From the NCBI RefSeq assembly GCF_013116825.1, contig NZ_JABFNS010000047.1, positions 1-57,604 on the forward strand: a stretch of 57,604 bases of DNA, written 5' to 3'. Made by a program: the position numbers and the translations under genes. The stretch comes from Myxococcus xanthus. GTDB taxonomy: Bacteria > Myxococcota > Myxococcia > Myxococcales > Myxococcaceae. Shown one piece after another: positions 17,501 to 25,199 of this stretch; position 1 is the stretch's first letter; every line of letters starts with the position of its first letter. The notes below the pieces were generated by a model. That model was not told the DNA's origin and ran no database searches. It saw only the letters and a list, made by a program, of their open reading frames with translations.

Positions 17501-18173
17501 CGCGAAGGAGGACACCCGCCGCACGACGATGCCCGAGCGCCCCGAGCGTCGCCGCAAGGGCCCGCTGGTGCTCGTGCTGGTGTTGCTGTTCGTCATCCTG
17601 ACCGTGGTCGGAGCCTTCTTCCTGGGCCCCCCGGCGCTCCGCGCCCAGGTGCTGAGCCAGTTCATGCCGGAGGGCCCCGAAGGGCCGCCGCCCGCGCAGC
17701 CCCTGCGTCCCTCCGCTCCCGCCGAAGCGCAGGCGGGCAAGGTCGCCAACGAAAACGGCCCGCCTCCCGAGGGGAACGCGGCGCAGGCTCCGGGAACCCC
17801 CGCGCCCGACGTCGCGCCGCCCACCGGCGCCACGGAGCGCCGAGGCTCGCTCGACGACTCCTTCCTCGCGCCGCTGGACGCGCAGCAGAAGAGCACCGAG
17901 GTTTCCGAGACGCGCGCGGCGCCGGTCCGTAAGATTCGCGCCGCGCGCTCCCGTCAGCTCACCGTGCTGGAGAGGGAGTGGCGCGAGACGAACGCGCTCT
18001 TCAACCAGCTCAACGCGGAGCACTCGTGCGTGGTGCTCGGCCTCTGGTGCACGCGGTACGCCGAGGTGAAGAGCGAGGTGGAGGCCGCGGGCAGCGGCGA
18101 CAACCCGGAAACGCTGCGCAAGGTCCGGGCGATGAAGCGCTACCTGCTGCAGAAGCAGAAGGAGCTGTACTAG
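14511..18173 (+). CDS. Transmembrane Ser/Thr protein kinase with long low-complexity linker
   Basis: 1220 residues from ATG 14511. The Hanks-type kinase domain is at about 18-285: glycine loop LATGGMGE, catalytic Lys in CVIKKIL, VHRDISPQNIL, IDFGLA and YMSPEQA, all intact. Residues 340-1010 form a low-complexity Pro/Ala/Ser-rich linker that includes repeated D-T-x-P-R motifs (THPRIH, TQPRVA, TDPRVP, THPRVV) and two RRTTMP-x-RPE segments, good candidates for autophosphorylation. A single membrane helix lies near 1016-1040 (LVLVLVLLFVILTVVGAFFLG). About 180 residues follow it, including CVVLGLWCTRYAEV. BtuD starts four bases after the stop, so the two are probably cotranscribed. Confidence 0.92.
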   Translation: MNSSTQPARLRPFRPQPFGRYTLLSQLATGGMGEIYLARLEGAQGFEKLCVIKKILPQLAADTDFVERFVGEARTLVRLSHGSIAQVLDMGLHEDEAYMALEHVDGKDLRKVAARVRDRQMPLPVTFILYTMGRVLDALAYAHRKKDDDGEDLKLVHRDISPQNILISYEGEVKVIDFGLAKSRLSAAKTNPSIILGKFLYMSPEQARHQPVDRRSDLYAVGLCLYELICGKNPFDGVHPGELMSLVANPRIAPLDQVEPLTPPAVTALVAKALAVDPSQRFQTAEEFRGRLQACLMEIDASAGPESVSRFMRELFSADFQSERRLLASLKEVPRLSTAEVRALASMPDDPLAPKTAHAMLPAKTIRLDGPVEPLSFFPTPRSREGGGPVTDGETRPGVPMDESTRPGFPIEALEEEARARGVRQDTAPSVEVGPEAFVRGGGVSPSSAPIPRAPALTREVQMTAMPPEAVPPGVAAARALLPSHMRPTELAMPSLGGPSSPGDASVQVESTAAKAESLRGRAFEASPSVIASVGAPTPAVPPRGVQGSVNSRPPPPGAEPRAPGAVLPRSGVVVMPAVNVPAPAPLPRTSALESMPAVEVSEGAAGDESSASEREGAFGSAPPDAAAFSEPHSSGPMPRTASMVMEAVQPPPPGPTPSRATSAVGSPDEVAASRSTSSAGMPAVGAQVGGATRAISSVEVAALDARDEASSEPVPSVDTSSEGGTPPRRVSSAGMAAVSPAQADMTPSRGMSSLGAPPPPKGATPSRAIPSAPASGATASRSAPVVDATPADGGQALSPEDEAEAAHASEAGVSEDEAGLSSTDAQSHEGASPELPVLSTEDVGHEESAPSIADVDTHPRIHRPSRTERHDDTQPRVAHHADTDPRVPRPDDTHPRVVLDAGLFKDVDGSEDEERSGVSRPRPRRTRPSSPGMAPASTARRTGSVSAVRPTAPAPVVTDEEEDESDDDVRVSLTPNEETRRTTMPVRPETRSAERIAKEDTRRTTMPERPERRRKGPLVLVLVLLFVILTVVGAFFLGPPALRAQVLSQFMPEGPEGPPPAQPLRPSAPAEAQAGKVANENGPPPEGNAAQAPGTPAPDVAPPTGATERRGSLDDSFLAPLDAQQKSTEVSETRAAPVRKIRAARSRQLTVLEREWRETNALFNQLNAEHSCVVLGLWCTRYAEVKSEVEAAGSGDNPETLRKVRAMKRYLLQKQKELY

Positions 18174-18177
18174 TCCC

Positions 18178-18960
18178 GTGGAGCCTCTGCTCGTCACCCG
18201 GGCGCTGGTCGCGGGCTACGGTCCTCGCCCCATCTTGCATGGTGTGGCGTGCGAGGTCCGGCCCGGTGAGCTGTGGGCGGTGCTCGGCCCCAACGGGACG
18301 GGCAAGAGCACGCTGCTGCGCGCGGTGCTGGGCCTGGGGCCCTGGACGCGCGGAGAGGTCCGCCTGCTGGGCCGCGAGCGCGCCGCCTGGGAGCCCCGGG
18401 CGCTCGCCCGCAAGGTGGCGTGGGTGCCGCAGACCATCGAATCCACGGAGGGCTTCAGCGGCCTGGAGCTGGTGTTGATGGGCCGCAGTCCGCACCTGGG
18501 CCTCTGGGGCCTGCCGTCCGAGCAAGACGTGGCGCTCGCGCGGGAGGTGATGACGGAGCTCGGCATCGCGCACCTGGCCGAGCGGCCCGCGGAGGCTCTC
18601 TCTGGAGGCGAGCGCCGGATGTTGATGCTGGCGCGAGGACTGGTGCAGCAGCCCGAGTTGTTGCTGCTGGATGAGCCCACCGCCTTCCTGGACGTGGCCC
18701 ATCAAGTGGGCTCGCTCGACCGCGTGCGCGCGCGCGTGGACGCGGGGCTGGGCGCGGTGGCGGTGCTGCATGACGTGAACCTCGCCGCCGCCTTCGCCAC
18801 CCATGTGCTGCTCCTCCGGGACGGCCAGGTGCTCGCGCAGGGGCCGGCGGACGAGGTGCTGGAGCGTGGCTCCCTGGAAACGCTCTACGGGCTGCCCATG
18901 GAAACCGCGCTGGCGCCGTCCGGCGCCCGGCTCTTCGCGCCCCGAGCACCCTCGCGCTGA
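18178..18960 (+). CDS. btuD: Cobalamin/iron-siderophore-type ABC ATPase, probably BtuD
   Basis: 260 residues from GTG 18178. It has Walker A GPNGTGKST (about 38-46), signature LSGGERR, Walker B LLLLDEPT and the H-loop LHDVN. The arrangement and the segment WVPQTIESTEGFSGLELVLMGR match the FecE/BtuD group. No other such ATPase or second FecCD permease is visible in the window, so it is the natural partner of the riboswitch-controlled BtuC at 8478. It is 8.6 kb away, four bases behind a kinase gene and not behind a riboswitch, so B12 probably does not control it directly. An alternative is that it serves another permease elsewhere in the genome. Confidence 0.82.
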   Translation: MEPLLVTRALVAGYGPRPILHGVACEVRPGELWAVLGPNGTGKSTLLRAVLGLGPWTRGEVRLLGRERAAWEPRALARKVAWVPQTIESTEGFSGLELVLMGRSPHLGLWGLPSEQDVALAREVMTELGIAHLAERPAEALSGGERRMLMLARGLVQQPELLLLDEPTAFLDVAHQVGSLDRVRARVDAGLGAVAVLHDVNLAAAFATHVLLLRDGQVLAQGPADEVLERGSLETLYGLPMETALAPSGARLFAPRAPSR

Positions 18961-19029
18961 ACCTTCTTCACCGCTCGGACGCCGGACAGTTGACCGGACG
19001 TGCCGGGCGGGAAAGCCTGCACCGCCAAC

Positions 19030-21267
19030 ATGTCCCGCTACGCCATCGCCATCTTCGCCAGCGCGTTCCTCCTGTTCGGCGTGCAACCCCTGGTGGGGCG
19101 CTATTCGCTGCCGTGGTACGGCGGAACGCCCGGCGTGTGGACGGCGTGCATGTTGTTCTTCCAGGTGGTGCTGCTGGGGGGCTACGCGTACGCGCACGGA
19201 CTCGCCTCGCGGCGGGCGCCTCGCACGCAAGCCCGCGTCCACCTGGGACTGCTGGCGGTGGCGGTGCTGCTGCTGGGCGCTCGCGCGTTGCTGGCGGGCT
19301 CGCCGGTGGCGCCCGGGCCTGAATGGCGTCCGGAGGGCACCGCGCTGGCCGTGCCCCGGCTGTTGGCGATGCTGGCGGTCACCATCGGCCTGCCTTTCTT
19401 CGTGCTGAGCACCACCGGTCCGCTGCTCCAGTCGTGGTTCGCTCGCGCGCGGCCGGGCCGCTCGCCCTATCCGCTGTATGCGCTGTCCAACGCGGGCTCG
19501 CTGCTGGCGCTGCTCGGCTATCCCTTCCTGGTGGAGCCGTGGGTGGGGCGCGGCGCCCAGGCGTGGGGCTGGGGCGTGGGCTTCGTCTTCTTCGCCGCGG
19601 CCTGCGCGGTGTGCGCGCTGGACGTGATGAAGCAGCCGGACACGGCGCCCGCCGCCACGGCCGCGCCCGTGACAGCCACGCCGCTGACGGAGGGCGCCCG
19701 CGGGGAGGCCGGCGCCGAGGTGGCTCGCCCCACCGTGCGCGCCACGATGACGTGGCTGGGGCTGAGCACCTGCGCGTCGGTGCTGCTGCTGGCGACGACG
19801 AACCAGCTCTCCCAGGACGTGGCGGCCGGCCCCTTCCTCTGGGTGCTGCCCCTGGCCGTCTACCTGCTGACCTTCATCCTCGCCTTCTCCCGCGAGTCCT
19901 TCTACTCGCGGACCGTCTACGCGGTGCTGCTCATCGCCGCGGGCGCGGGCGTGGCGCACGCGCAGACGCAGGGGCCGCAGTCGTCGCTCGCGCTCCAACT
20001 GGCCGCGTACTCAGTGGCCCTCTTCGCGGGTAGCATGGTGTGTCACGGCGAGCTGTACCGGCTGCGCCCACCGCCGCGTCACCTCAGCGCCTTCTACCTG
20101 TGGGTGTCCGCGGGCGGCGTGCTGGGCGGGCTGCTCATCAGCGTGCTGGCCCCGGCCGTCTTCAGCGCCTACTGGGAGTACCCCCTGTCGCTGGGCGCGT
20201 GCTGCGTCATCGCGCTGGTGGGCATGGCGAAACAGGCGGGCGAAGCGACGCGGACGCAGCGGATGCAGCGCGTCCTGCGCGGCGCCATGCTGCTCCTGGT
20301 GGCCGGACACCTGACGTACACCATGGCCCGCGAGCAGGGCCGCGCGCGCTTCGCCTCGCGCAACTTCTTCGGCGTGGTGCGGGTGATGGAGCAGGGCGTG
20401 GGCTCGCCGGAGGACCACCGCTTCACTCTGCTGCACGGCGCCATCACCCACGGGCTCCAGTACGTGACGCCCGAGCGCAGGGGCGTGCCCACGACGTATT
20501 ACACGCCGGAGGCGGGCCTGGGACTGGCCATCGCCGAGCAGCGCCGGCTGCGCGAAGCCGTGGGGCTGCCCGCGGGGCTGCGCGTGGGCGTGCTGGGGCT
20601 GGGCGTGGGCACCAGCGCCGCGTTGCTCGAGGCGGAGGACACCGGGCGCTTCTACGAAATCGACCCCGCGGTCATCGCGCTGGCGCAGGGCGAGGGCGGC
20701 TACTTCTCCTTCCTGGGAGACACGCCGGCGAAGGTGGAGCTGGTGGAGGGGGACGCGCGCATCTCCCTGGAGCGGGAGCTGGAGGCGGGCGGCGCGCAGG
20801 GCTTCGACGTGCTCGCGCTGGACACCTTCTCCTCGGACGCGGTGCCGGTGCACCTGCTCACCCAGGAGGCGGTGGCGCTCTACCGCGCGCACCTGGCGCC
20901 CCATGGCGTGCTGGCGCTGCACATCAGCAACGTCCACCTGGACCTGGTGCCGTTGACGCTGGCGCACGCGCGGGCCCTGGGGCTGCACGCGGCGCTGGTG
21001 GTCAACGAGACGCAAGGGGACGCGCTGCGCAGCAACTGGATGGTGCTGAGCCCGGACCGCGAGTTCTCCTGGGGACCCACCTTCACCCGGGCCTCCGCGC
21101 GCGTGCGCCGGCTGGGCCTGCGGGAGGACCCCGACTTCACGTGGACGGACGAGAAGAGCAGCGTGCTGCACGTGCTCCGCCGCGGCAGGCCCTCGGCGAG
21201 CGTCAAGGACGTGGAGGCGTCCTCCGGCCCGCCCGGCCCCGCGTCCGCCCAGCCCGGGACGGAGTGA
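19030..21267 (+). CDS. Fused membrane/spermidine-synthase-like protein
   Basis: 745 residues from ATG 19030 (a GTG at 19000 is in frame). The N-terminal 450 residues carry about ten membrane segments with SAFLLFGVQPLVGRYSLPWYGG, LPFFVLSTTGPLLQSWFA and YPLYALSNAGSLLALLGYP, signatures of the fused MFS/spermidine synthase family. The C-terminal part (about 460-720) has a methyltransferase-like Rossmann fold: RVGVLGLGVGTSAALL, YEIDPAVIALA, VEGDARISL, FDVLALDTFSSDAVP. The substrate is not known for most of this family; true aminopropyl transfer is not shown. It is monocistronic by position, convergent with the next gene on the other strand (2-base gap). Confidence 0.88.
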   Translation: MSRYAIAIFASAFLLFGVQPLVGRYSLPWYGGTPGVWTACMLFFQVVLLGGYAYAHGLASRRAPRTQARVHLGLLAVAVLLLGARALLAGSPVAPGPEWRPEGTALAVPRLLAMLAVTIGLPFFVLSTTGPLLQSWFARARPGRSPYPLYALSNAGSLLALLGYPFLVEPWVGRGAQAWGWGVGFVFFAAACAVCALDVMKQPDTAPAATAAPVTATPLTEGARGEAGAEVARPTVRATMTWLGLSTCASVLLLATTNQLSQDVAAGPFLWVLPLAVYLLTFILAFSRESFYSRTVYAVLLIAAGAGVAHAQTQGPQSSLALQLAAYSVALFAGSMVCHGELYRLRPPPRHLSAFYLWVSAGGVLGGLLISVLAPAVFSAYWEYPLSLGACCVIALVGMAKQAGEATRTQRMQRVLRGAMLLLVAGHLTYTMAREQGRARFASRNFFGVVRVMEQGVGSPEDHRFTLLHGAITHGLQYVTPERRGVPTTYYTPEAGLGLAIAEQRRLREAVGLPAGLRVGVLGLGVGTSAALLEAEDTGRFYEIDPAVIALAQGEGGYFSFLGDTPAKVELVEGDARISLERELEAGGAQGFDVLALDTFSSDAVPVHLLTQEAVALYRAHLAPHGVLALHISNVHLDLVPLTLAHARALGLHAALVVNETQGDALRSNWMVLSPDREFSWGPTFTRASARVRRLGLREDPDFTWTDEKSSVLHVLRRGRPSASVKDVEASSGPPGPASAQPGTE

Positions 21268-21268
21268 C

Positions 21269-22039
21269 TCAGGCGCGCGGCATCGCCTGGGGGCCGGAGG
21301 CGGCGACGGCGCTCAGGTCGAGCGCGACCAGCATCACCAGCACGCCGCAGGGAATCGCCAGGGTGGCCGCGCCGAGCCGGGCGAAGAGCAGCGGCCCCAG
21401 CGTGCAGCCGCCCAGGAAGGCGGAGCCGAGCCCCAGGTGCAGCCGGGTCCGCTCGAATTCAACAGCGGTGGGCAGCGCCCAGAGACGGCGTCGCAGGCCC
21501 GGCAAGCCCTGGCCCCGCGCTCCCTCGCGCAGCCAGGAGCCCAGCCGCACCACCTGGATGCCAATGTCGGTGAGGATGCCGGTGATGTGCGTGGTCCGGA
21601 CCACGGCGCCGGAGACGCGGGTGACGAGCGCGTTCTGGAGCCCCATGGCATAGGCCAGGCCCCACATGAGCGTCGGCTCGTGTGTACTGGGGTGGTACGA
21701 CAGCCAGGCGCCGATGCCGCCCAGCGTGAGCGCCTCCAGCAGCAGCGCGGCGGAGTGGCGGCCCCGGGGGCGCTGTTGTGAGAGCTCCAGCAGCACCGAC
21801 GCGGACACGGCGCCCACCACGAAGGCCAGCAGGAGCTGCGCGGCCAGCCAGGCCAGGGCCACGTTGCCCGAGGCCAGGGACTCTCCCAGCGTGGCCATGG
21901 TTCCGGACATGTGCGACGTGTGCAGGCCCAGCGCCACGAAGCCCGTGGTATTCACCAGGCCCGCCACGCCCGCGAGCAGCAGTGACAGCAGTGTGTAGGC
22001 TCGCCGGTTCCCGGGAGACGATTCCGATGAAAAGGGCAT
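21269..22039 (-). CDS. DUF1275 (YoaK-like) membrane protein
   Basis: 256 residues from ATG 22039 (MPFSSESSPGNRR). An in-frame ATG exists 126 bases further upstream, but that extension is Arg-rich and overlaps the preceding gene's region. About six membrane helices with family motifs: AGVAGLVNTTGFVALGLHTS, HMSGTMATLGESLASG, GLQNALVTRVSGAVVRTTHITGILTDIG. The function of DUF1275 is not known; a transporter role is often assumed. It is convergent with the spermidine-synthase-like gene and follows the HIT gene by 46 bases on the same strand. Confidence 0.85.
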   Translation of the reverse strand: MPFSSESSPGNRRAYTLLSLLLAGVAGLVNTTGFVALGLHTSHMSGTMATLGESLASGNVALAWLAAQLLLAFVVGAVSASVLLELSQQRPRGRHSAALLLEALTLGGIGAWLSYHPSTHEPTLMWGLAYAMGLQNALVTRVSGAVVRTTHITGILTDIGIQVVRLGSWLREGARGQGLPGLRRRLWALPTAVEFERTRLHLGLGSAFLGGCTLGPLLFARLGAATLAIPCGVLVMLVALDLSAVAASGPQAMPRA

Positions 22040-22085
22040 CGCAGTGCCCAAGGCTAACACCGGCCTCGGGCAGGGGCGCGCGGAA

Positions 22086-22436
22086 CTAGCCCGGCGGCCA
22101 GCCCAGCGGGCGCCCGGCCAGCAGGTGCAGGTGGATGTGGAAGACCGTCTGGCCGGCGTGCGCATGGGTGTTCATCACCACCCGGTAGCCGACGTTCGGG
22201 TCCGCGTGCCCGCGCTCCTGGGCCACCTTGGCGGCCGCGGTGAAGAGGTGGCCCACCAGCTCGCGGTCCTCCGTCGTGATGTCGTTCACGGTGGGGATGT
22301 GCTTGCGGGGGATGAAGAGCACGTGGGTGGGGGCCTGGGGATTGATGTCCTCGAAGGCCACGCACACGTCGTCGCGGTAGACCACCTTGGCGGGGATGAG
22401 CCCGTCGCGAATCTTGCAGAAGAGACAGTCGGACAT
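22086..22436 (-). CDS. HIT family nucleotide hydrolase (HINT-like)
   Basis: 116 residues from ATG 22436 (MSDCLFCKIRDGLIPA). The start matches the near-universal HINT N-terminus. The histidine triad is HIHLHLLAG near the C-terminus (about 101-109), and a Cys-x-x-Cys is present at the start (CLFC). HINT proteins hydrolyse AMP-lysine-type phosphoramidates. Its length is typical of bacterial HINT (about 115). It is divergent from hprK across 192 bases. Confidence 0.95.
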   Translation of the reverse strand: MSDCLFCKIRDGLIPAKVVYRDDVCVAFEDINPQAPTHVLFIPRKHIPTVNDITTEDRELVGHLFTAAAKVAQERGHADPNVGYRVVMNTHAHAGQTVFHIHLHLLAGRPLGWPPG

Positions 22437-22628
22437 GTTTTCCGGCTTACCAGCGGCGGGAGCCCCACGGAATGGCTTCCGTGGCCTTCCGTTGCCTGCC
22501 GGAACCCGCATTTGGCCTCCCGGTGGGGCGGACGGGCCCCGGGTCTTCTACCCGGGCCCCTCTCGTTGAGGGCCCAAGGAAGGCTGTCCCCCTCAAAGGG
22601 CCTCACCGGTGATATCCACGCCCTGACG

Positions 22629-23594
22629 ATGAAATCCATCCGCATCTCCCAGCTCCTCGAGGACCGCGACTACGACATGCGGCTCAGTCTCGTCGCCGGC
22701 GGCGGCGGGCTGTCGCGCATCGTGGTGTCCTCGCGCATCCAGAAGCCGGGGCTGGCGCTTGCGGGCTTCACCGAGCACATGCATCCGCACCGCGTCCAGG
22801 TGTTCGGCAACACGGAGATTTCGTACCTGGCCACGCTGCCAGAAGAGCGGCAGCGCGCGTCGCTGGCGCAGCTCTTCGGCGAGGAGGAGCTGGCGTGCGT
22901 GGTGGTGACCAAGGACCTGGACATTCCCCAGGCCCTCGTCTCCGCGTGTGAAGGCGCGGGGCTGGCGCTGATGAAGACGCCGCTGCTCTCCAGTGAGTTC
23001 ATCATGCGGGTGCAGACCTTCCTGGAAGAGGCCCTCACCGAGTCCAGCAGCCTGCACGGCGTGTTGATGGACGTGTTCGGCGTGGGCATCCTGCTGCTGG
23101 GCAAGAGCGGCATCGGAAAGAGCGAGATTGCCCTGGACCTGGTGATGCGGGCCCACCGCCTGGTGGCGGACGACATCGTGGACGTCACCCGCCGCAAGGG
23201 GGCCGTCTACGGCGCTGGCAACCCGGTCATCAAGCACCACATGGAGATTCGCGGCCTGGGCATCATCAACATCAAGGACCTGTTCGGCGTGGCCGCCATC
23301 CGCGAACAGAAGAAAATCGAGCTGGTCATCGAGCTCCAGGAGTGGGACCCCCACCAGGAGTATGATCGGCTGGGCGTGGAGGACAGGCACCTGCAGATTG
23401 TGGGGGTGGACATCCCCCTGTCGGTGGTGCCTGTTCGTCCGGGCCGCAACATGGCGACCATCATCGAGGTCGCCGCGCGTAATCAGTTGCTAAAGCTACA
23501 GGGCCACCACTCGGCGAGAGAGTTCGCCGAGCGACTCAACCGGGCCATCGCCGAAGGGGCGATGCGCCGCACCCTGGGAGAAGAGGTCGAGTGA
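22629..23594 (+). CDS. hprK: HPr kinase/phosphorylase HprK
   Basis: 321 residues from ATG 22629. The N-terminal domain (about 1-130) precedes the P-loop GKSGIGKSE (about 158-166), followed by [12 protein letters not shown] and the HprK signature [17 protein letters not shown]. The C-terminal region contains [18 protein letters not shown]. HprK phosphorylates HPr on its regulatory serine and reverses this with phosphate. The HPr gene 23 kb away keeps that serine (Ser49). The stop overlaps the rapZ start (GTGA), a common pairing. Confidence 0.96.
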   Translation: MKSIRISQLLEDRDYDMRLSLVAGGGGLSRIVVSSRIQKPGLALAGFTEHMHPHRVQVFGNTEISYLATLPEERQRASLAQLFGEEELACVVVTKDLDIPQALVSACEGAGLALMKTPLLSSEFIMRVQTFLEEALTESSSLHGVLMDVFGVGILLLGKSGIGKSEIALDLVMRAHRLVADDIVDVTRRKGAVYGAGNPVIKHHMEIRGLGIINIKDLFGVAAIREQKKIELVIELQEWDPHQEYDRLGVEDRHLQIVGVDIPLSVVPVRPGRNMATIIEVAARNQLLKLQGHHSAREFAERLNRAIAEGAMRRTLGEEVE

Positions 23595-24454
23595 CCGCCC
23601 CCGCGAAACAAATCGTCATCATCACCGGCATGTCCGGGTCCGGTAAGTCCACCGCCATCCGCGCGTTGGAGGATTCGGGCTTCTTCTGTATCGACAACCT
23701 GCCGGTGTTGCTCTTGCCCAAGCTCACGGAGCTGGCGGGCGGCGGCCACTTCGAGCGCATGGCGCTGGTGGTGGACGTCCGCGAAGGCGTCTTCCTCAAG
23801 GACGCGCCCCGCATCCTCGCGGAGGTCCGCCGCGCCGGGCACCAGGTGGAAGTGCTCTTCCTGGACGCCAGCGACGACAGCCTCATCCGCCGCTTCAGCG
23901 AGACACGCCGCCGCCACCCGCTGGCGCCCAACGGCACCGTCGCGGAGGGCATCAAGGCGGAGCGCCAGGCGCTGCGTGACTTGCGCGAGCTGGCCGACCA
24001 GGTCATCGACTCGTCCACGCTGAACGTGCATGACCTGAAGCGCATGGTGCAGGCGCGCTTCAGCCCGGAGCCCGCCGCGGGCCCCAGCCTGTCCATCATG
24101 TCGTTCGGCTACCGCTACGGCGTGCCGCCTCAGGCGGACCTCGTCCTGGACGTGCGCTTCCTGCCCAATCCGTACTTCGTCCCGGAGCTGAAGGGGCTCA
24201 CGGGCAAGGTGCCGAAGGTGGCGGCCTACGTGCTGGAGCGTGAGGAGACGCAGCAGTTCCTCGAGAAGGTCGTGGACCTCTGCCGCTTCCTCTTCCCTCG
24301 CTACCAGAAGGAGGGGAAGGCGTACCTCACCGTGGCCCTGGGCTGCACCGGTGGCAAGCACCGCTCCGTCGCCATCGCCGCCGAGCTCACCCGGCGCCTG
24401 ACGGACGAAGACACCCGCGTCCAGCTCTGGGACCGGGACATCGAGAAGGAATAA
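23591..24454 (+). CDS. rapZ: RapZ/YvcJ-type nucleotide-binding protein
   Basis: 287 residues from GTG 23591, overlapping the hprK stop. P-loop GMSGSGKST (about 13-21), then [45 protein letters not shown] and the C-terminal [18 protein letters not shown]. RapZ is an RNase adaptor in enterobacteria and a nucleotide-binding protein of less clear role elsewhere. The hprK-rapZ linkage with PTS genes is widespread. The length and motifs are complete. Confidence 0.95.
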   Translation: MTAPAKQIVIITGMSGSGKSTAIRALEDSGFFCIDNLPVLLLPKLTELAGGGHFERMALVVDVREGVFLKDAPRILAEVRRAGHQVEVLFLDASDDSLIRRFSETRRRHPLAPNGTVAEGIKAERQALRDLRELADQVIDSSTLNVHDLKRMVQARFSPEPAAGPSLSIMSFGYRYGVPPQADLVLDVRFLPNPYFVPELKGLTGKVPKVAAYVLEREETQQFLEKVVDLCRFLFPRYQKEGKAYLTVALGCTGGKHRSVAIAAELTRRLTDEDTRVQLWDRDIEKE

Positions 24455-24460
24455 CGCCGC

Positions 24461-24490
24461 CAAATTGCAATGTAACTGTGTTGCAGTTTG
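24461..24490. promoter_or_regulatory. Imperfect inverted repeat after rapZ
   Basis: CAAATTGCAA (24461-24470) and TTGCAGTTTG (24481-24490) match in 9 of 10 positions around a 10-base spacer. It begins 7 bases after the rapZ stop in an AT-rich patch, unusual for this sequence. It could be a weak terminator stem or an operator for the lipoprotein gene at 24576. Confidence 0.35.
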
Positions 24491-24575
24491 CTCCAGTTGA
24501 ATGCGGGACAAGGACTCTGTCAGCTTTTGGAGAGGTGGGGATGCGTCCCCATCCTCTCCGTCCTGGAGTCCCGAC

Positions 24576-25178
24576 ATGCGAGTCTTCAATTCCGCCGTCT
24601 GGTGTTGTGCCGCCGTGTCCCTGTCCGCGTGTGGCGCCCCCGAAGAGGCTCCCGCGCAGGAGGCGCTGGCGCAGCAGGAGGCCGCGCTGGTGAGCGGCAC
24701 CACGCAGGGCTGCACGTACACCATCTCCTCCGTGCCGGTGCCTGGCTCCATGCCTCCGAGCCTGGACATCGTCGTGACGCGCGCGGCGTCCGGCACGTGC
24801 GCCCATGGCGCGGGCAGCGTGACGCTGGGACGCTCCTACAACACCCCGTACCTCGCGCTCCTGGCCAACAGCTACGGCGTGGCCACGGCCTTCTCGTACA
24901 AGCCCACGCCCAGTGGCAGCTCGATGAATCGCTGTCAGGTGAACCACATCGATCCGGCGACGCTCGACATGGTCCGCTCGCATGACATCGTCGTCATGTA
25001 TGGGACGAACCATGTGAGCTCCTGCGCGCTGGACCAGACGGACGGCGGCGCGACGCTGGTCGTCTACGGGAAGAAGGGGGGCCCGCTGCCGGGTGAGGTG
25101 GGCAACCACCCCAACTACGTGGCCACGTATTACGACTTCTTCACCAGCACCACGCCGCCTGTCTATTACACCTACTGA
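24576..25178 (+). CDS. Hypothetical lipoprotein
   Basis: 200 residues from ATG 24576, about 5 bases after GGAG. The signal segment WCCAAVSLSAC gives a lipobox LSAC at about residue 20. The mature protein begins with Ala/Glu-rich APEEAPAQEALAQQEAAL, then a globular part with CTYTISSVPVPGSMPPSLDIVVTRAASGTC and LVVYGKKGGPLPGE. I do not recognise the family. Five cysteines after the lipobox may form disulphides. Convergent with the peptidase gene on the other strand. Confidence 0.6.
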   Translation: MRVFNSAVWCCAAVSLSACGAPEEAPAQEALAQQEAALVSGTTQGCTYTISSVPVPGSMPPSLDIVVTRAASGTCAHGAGSVTLGRSYNTPYLALLANSYGVATAFSYKPTPSGSSMNRCQVNHIDPATLDMVRSHDIVVMYGTNHVSSCALDQTDGGATLVVYGKKGGPLPGEVGNHPNYVATYYDFFTSTTPPVYYTY

Positions 25179-25199
25179 GACAGGTTCCGGGCGCGCGCC

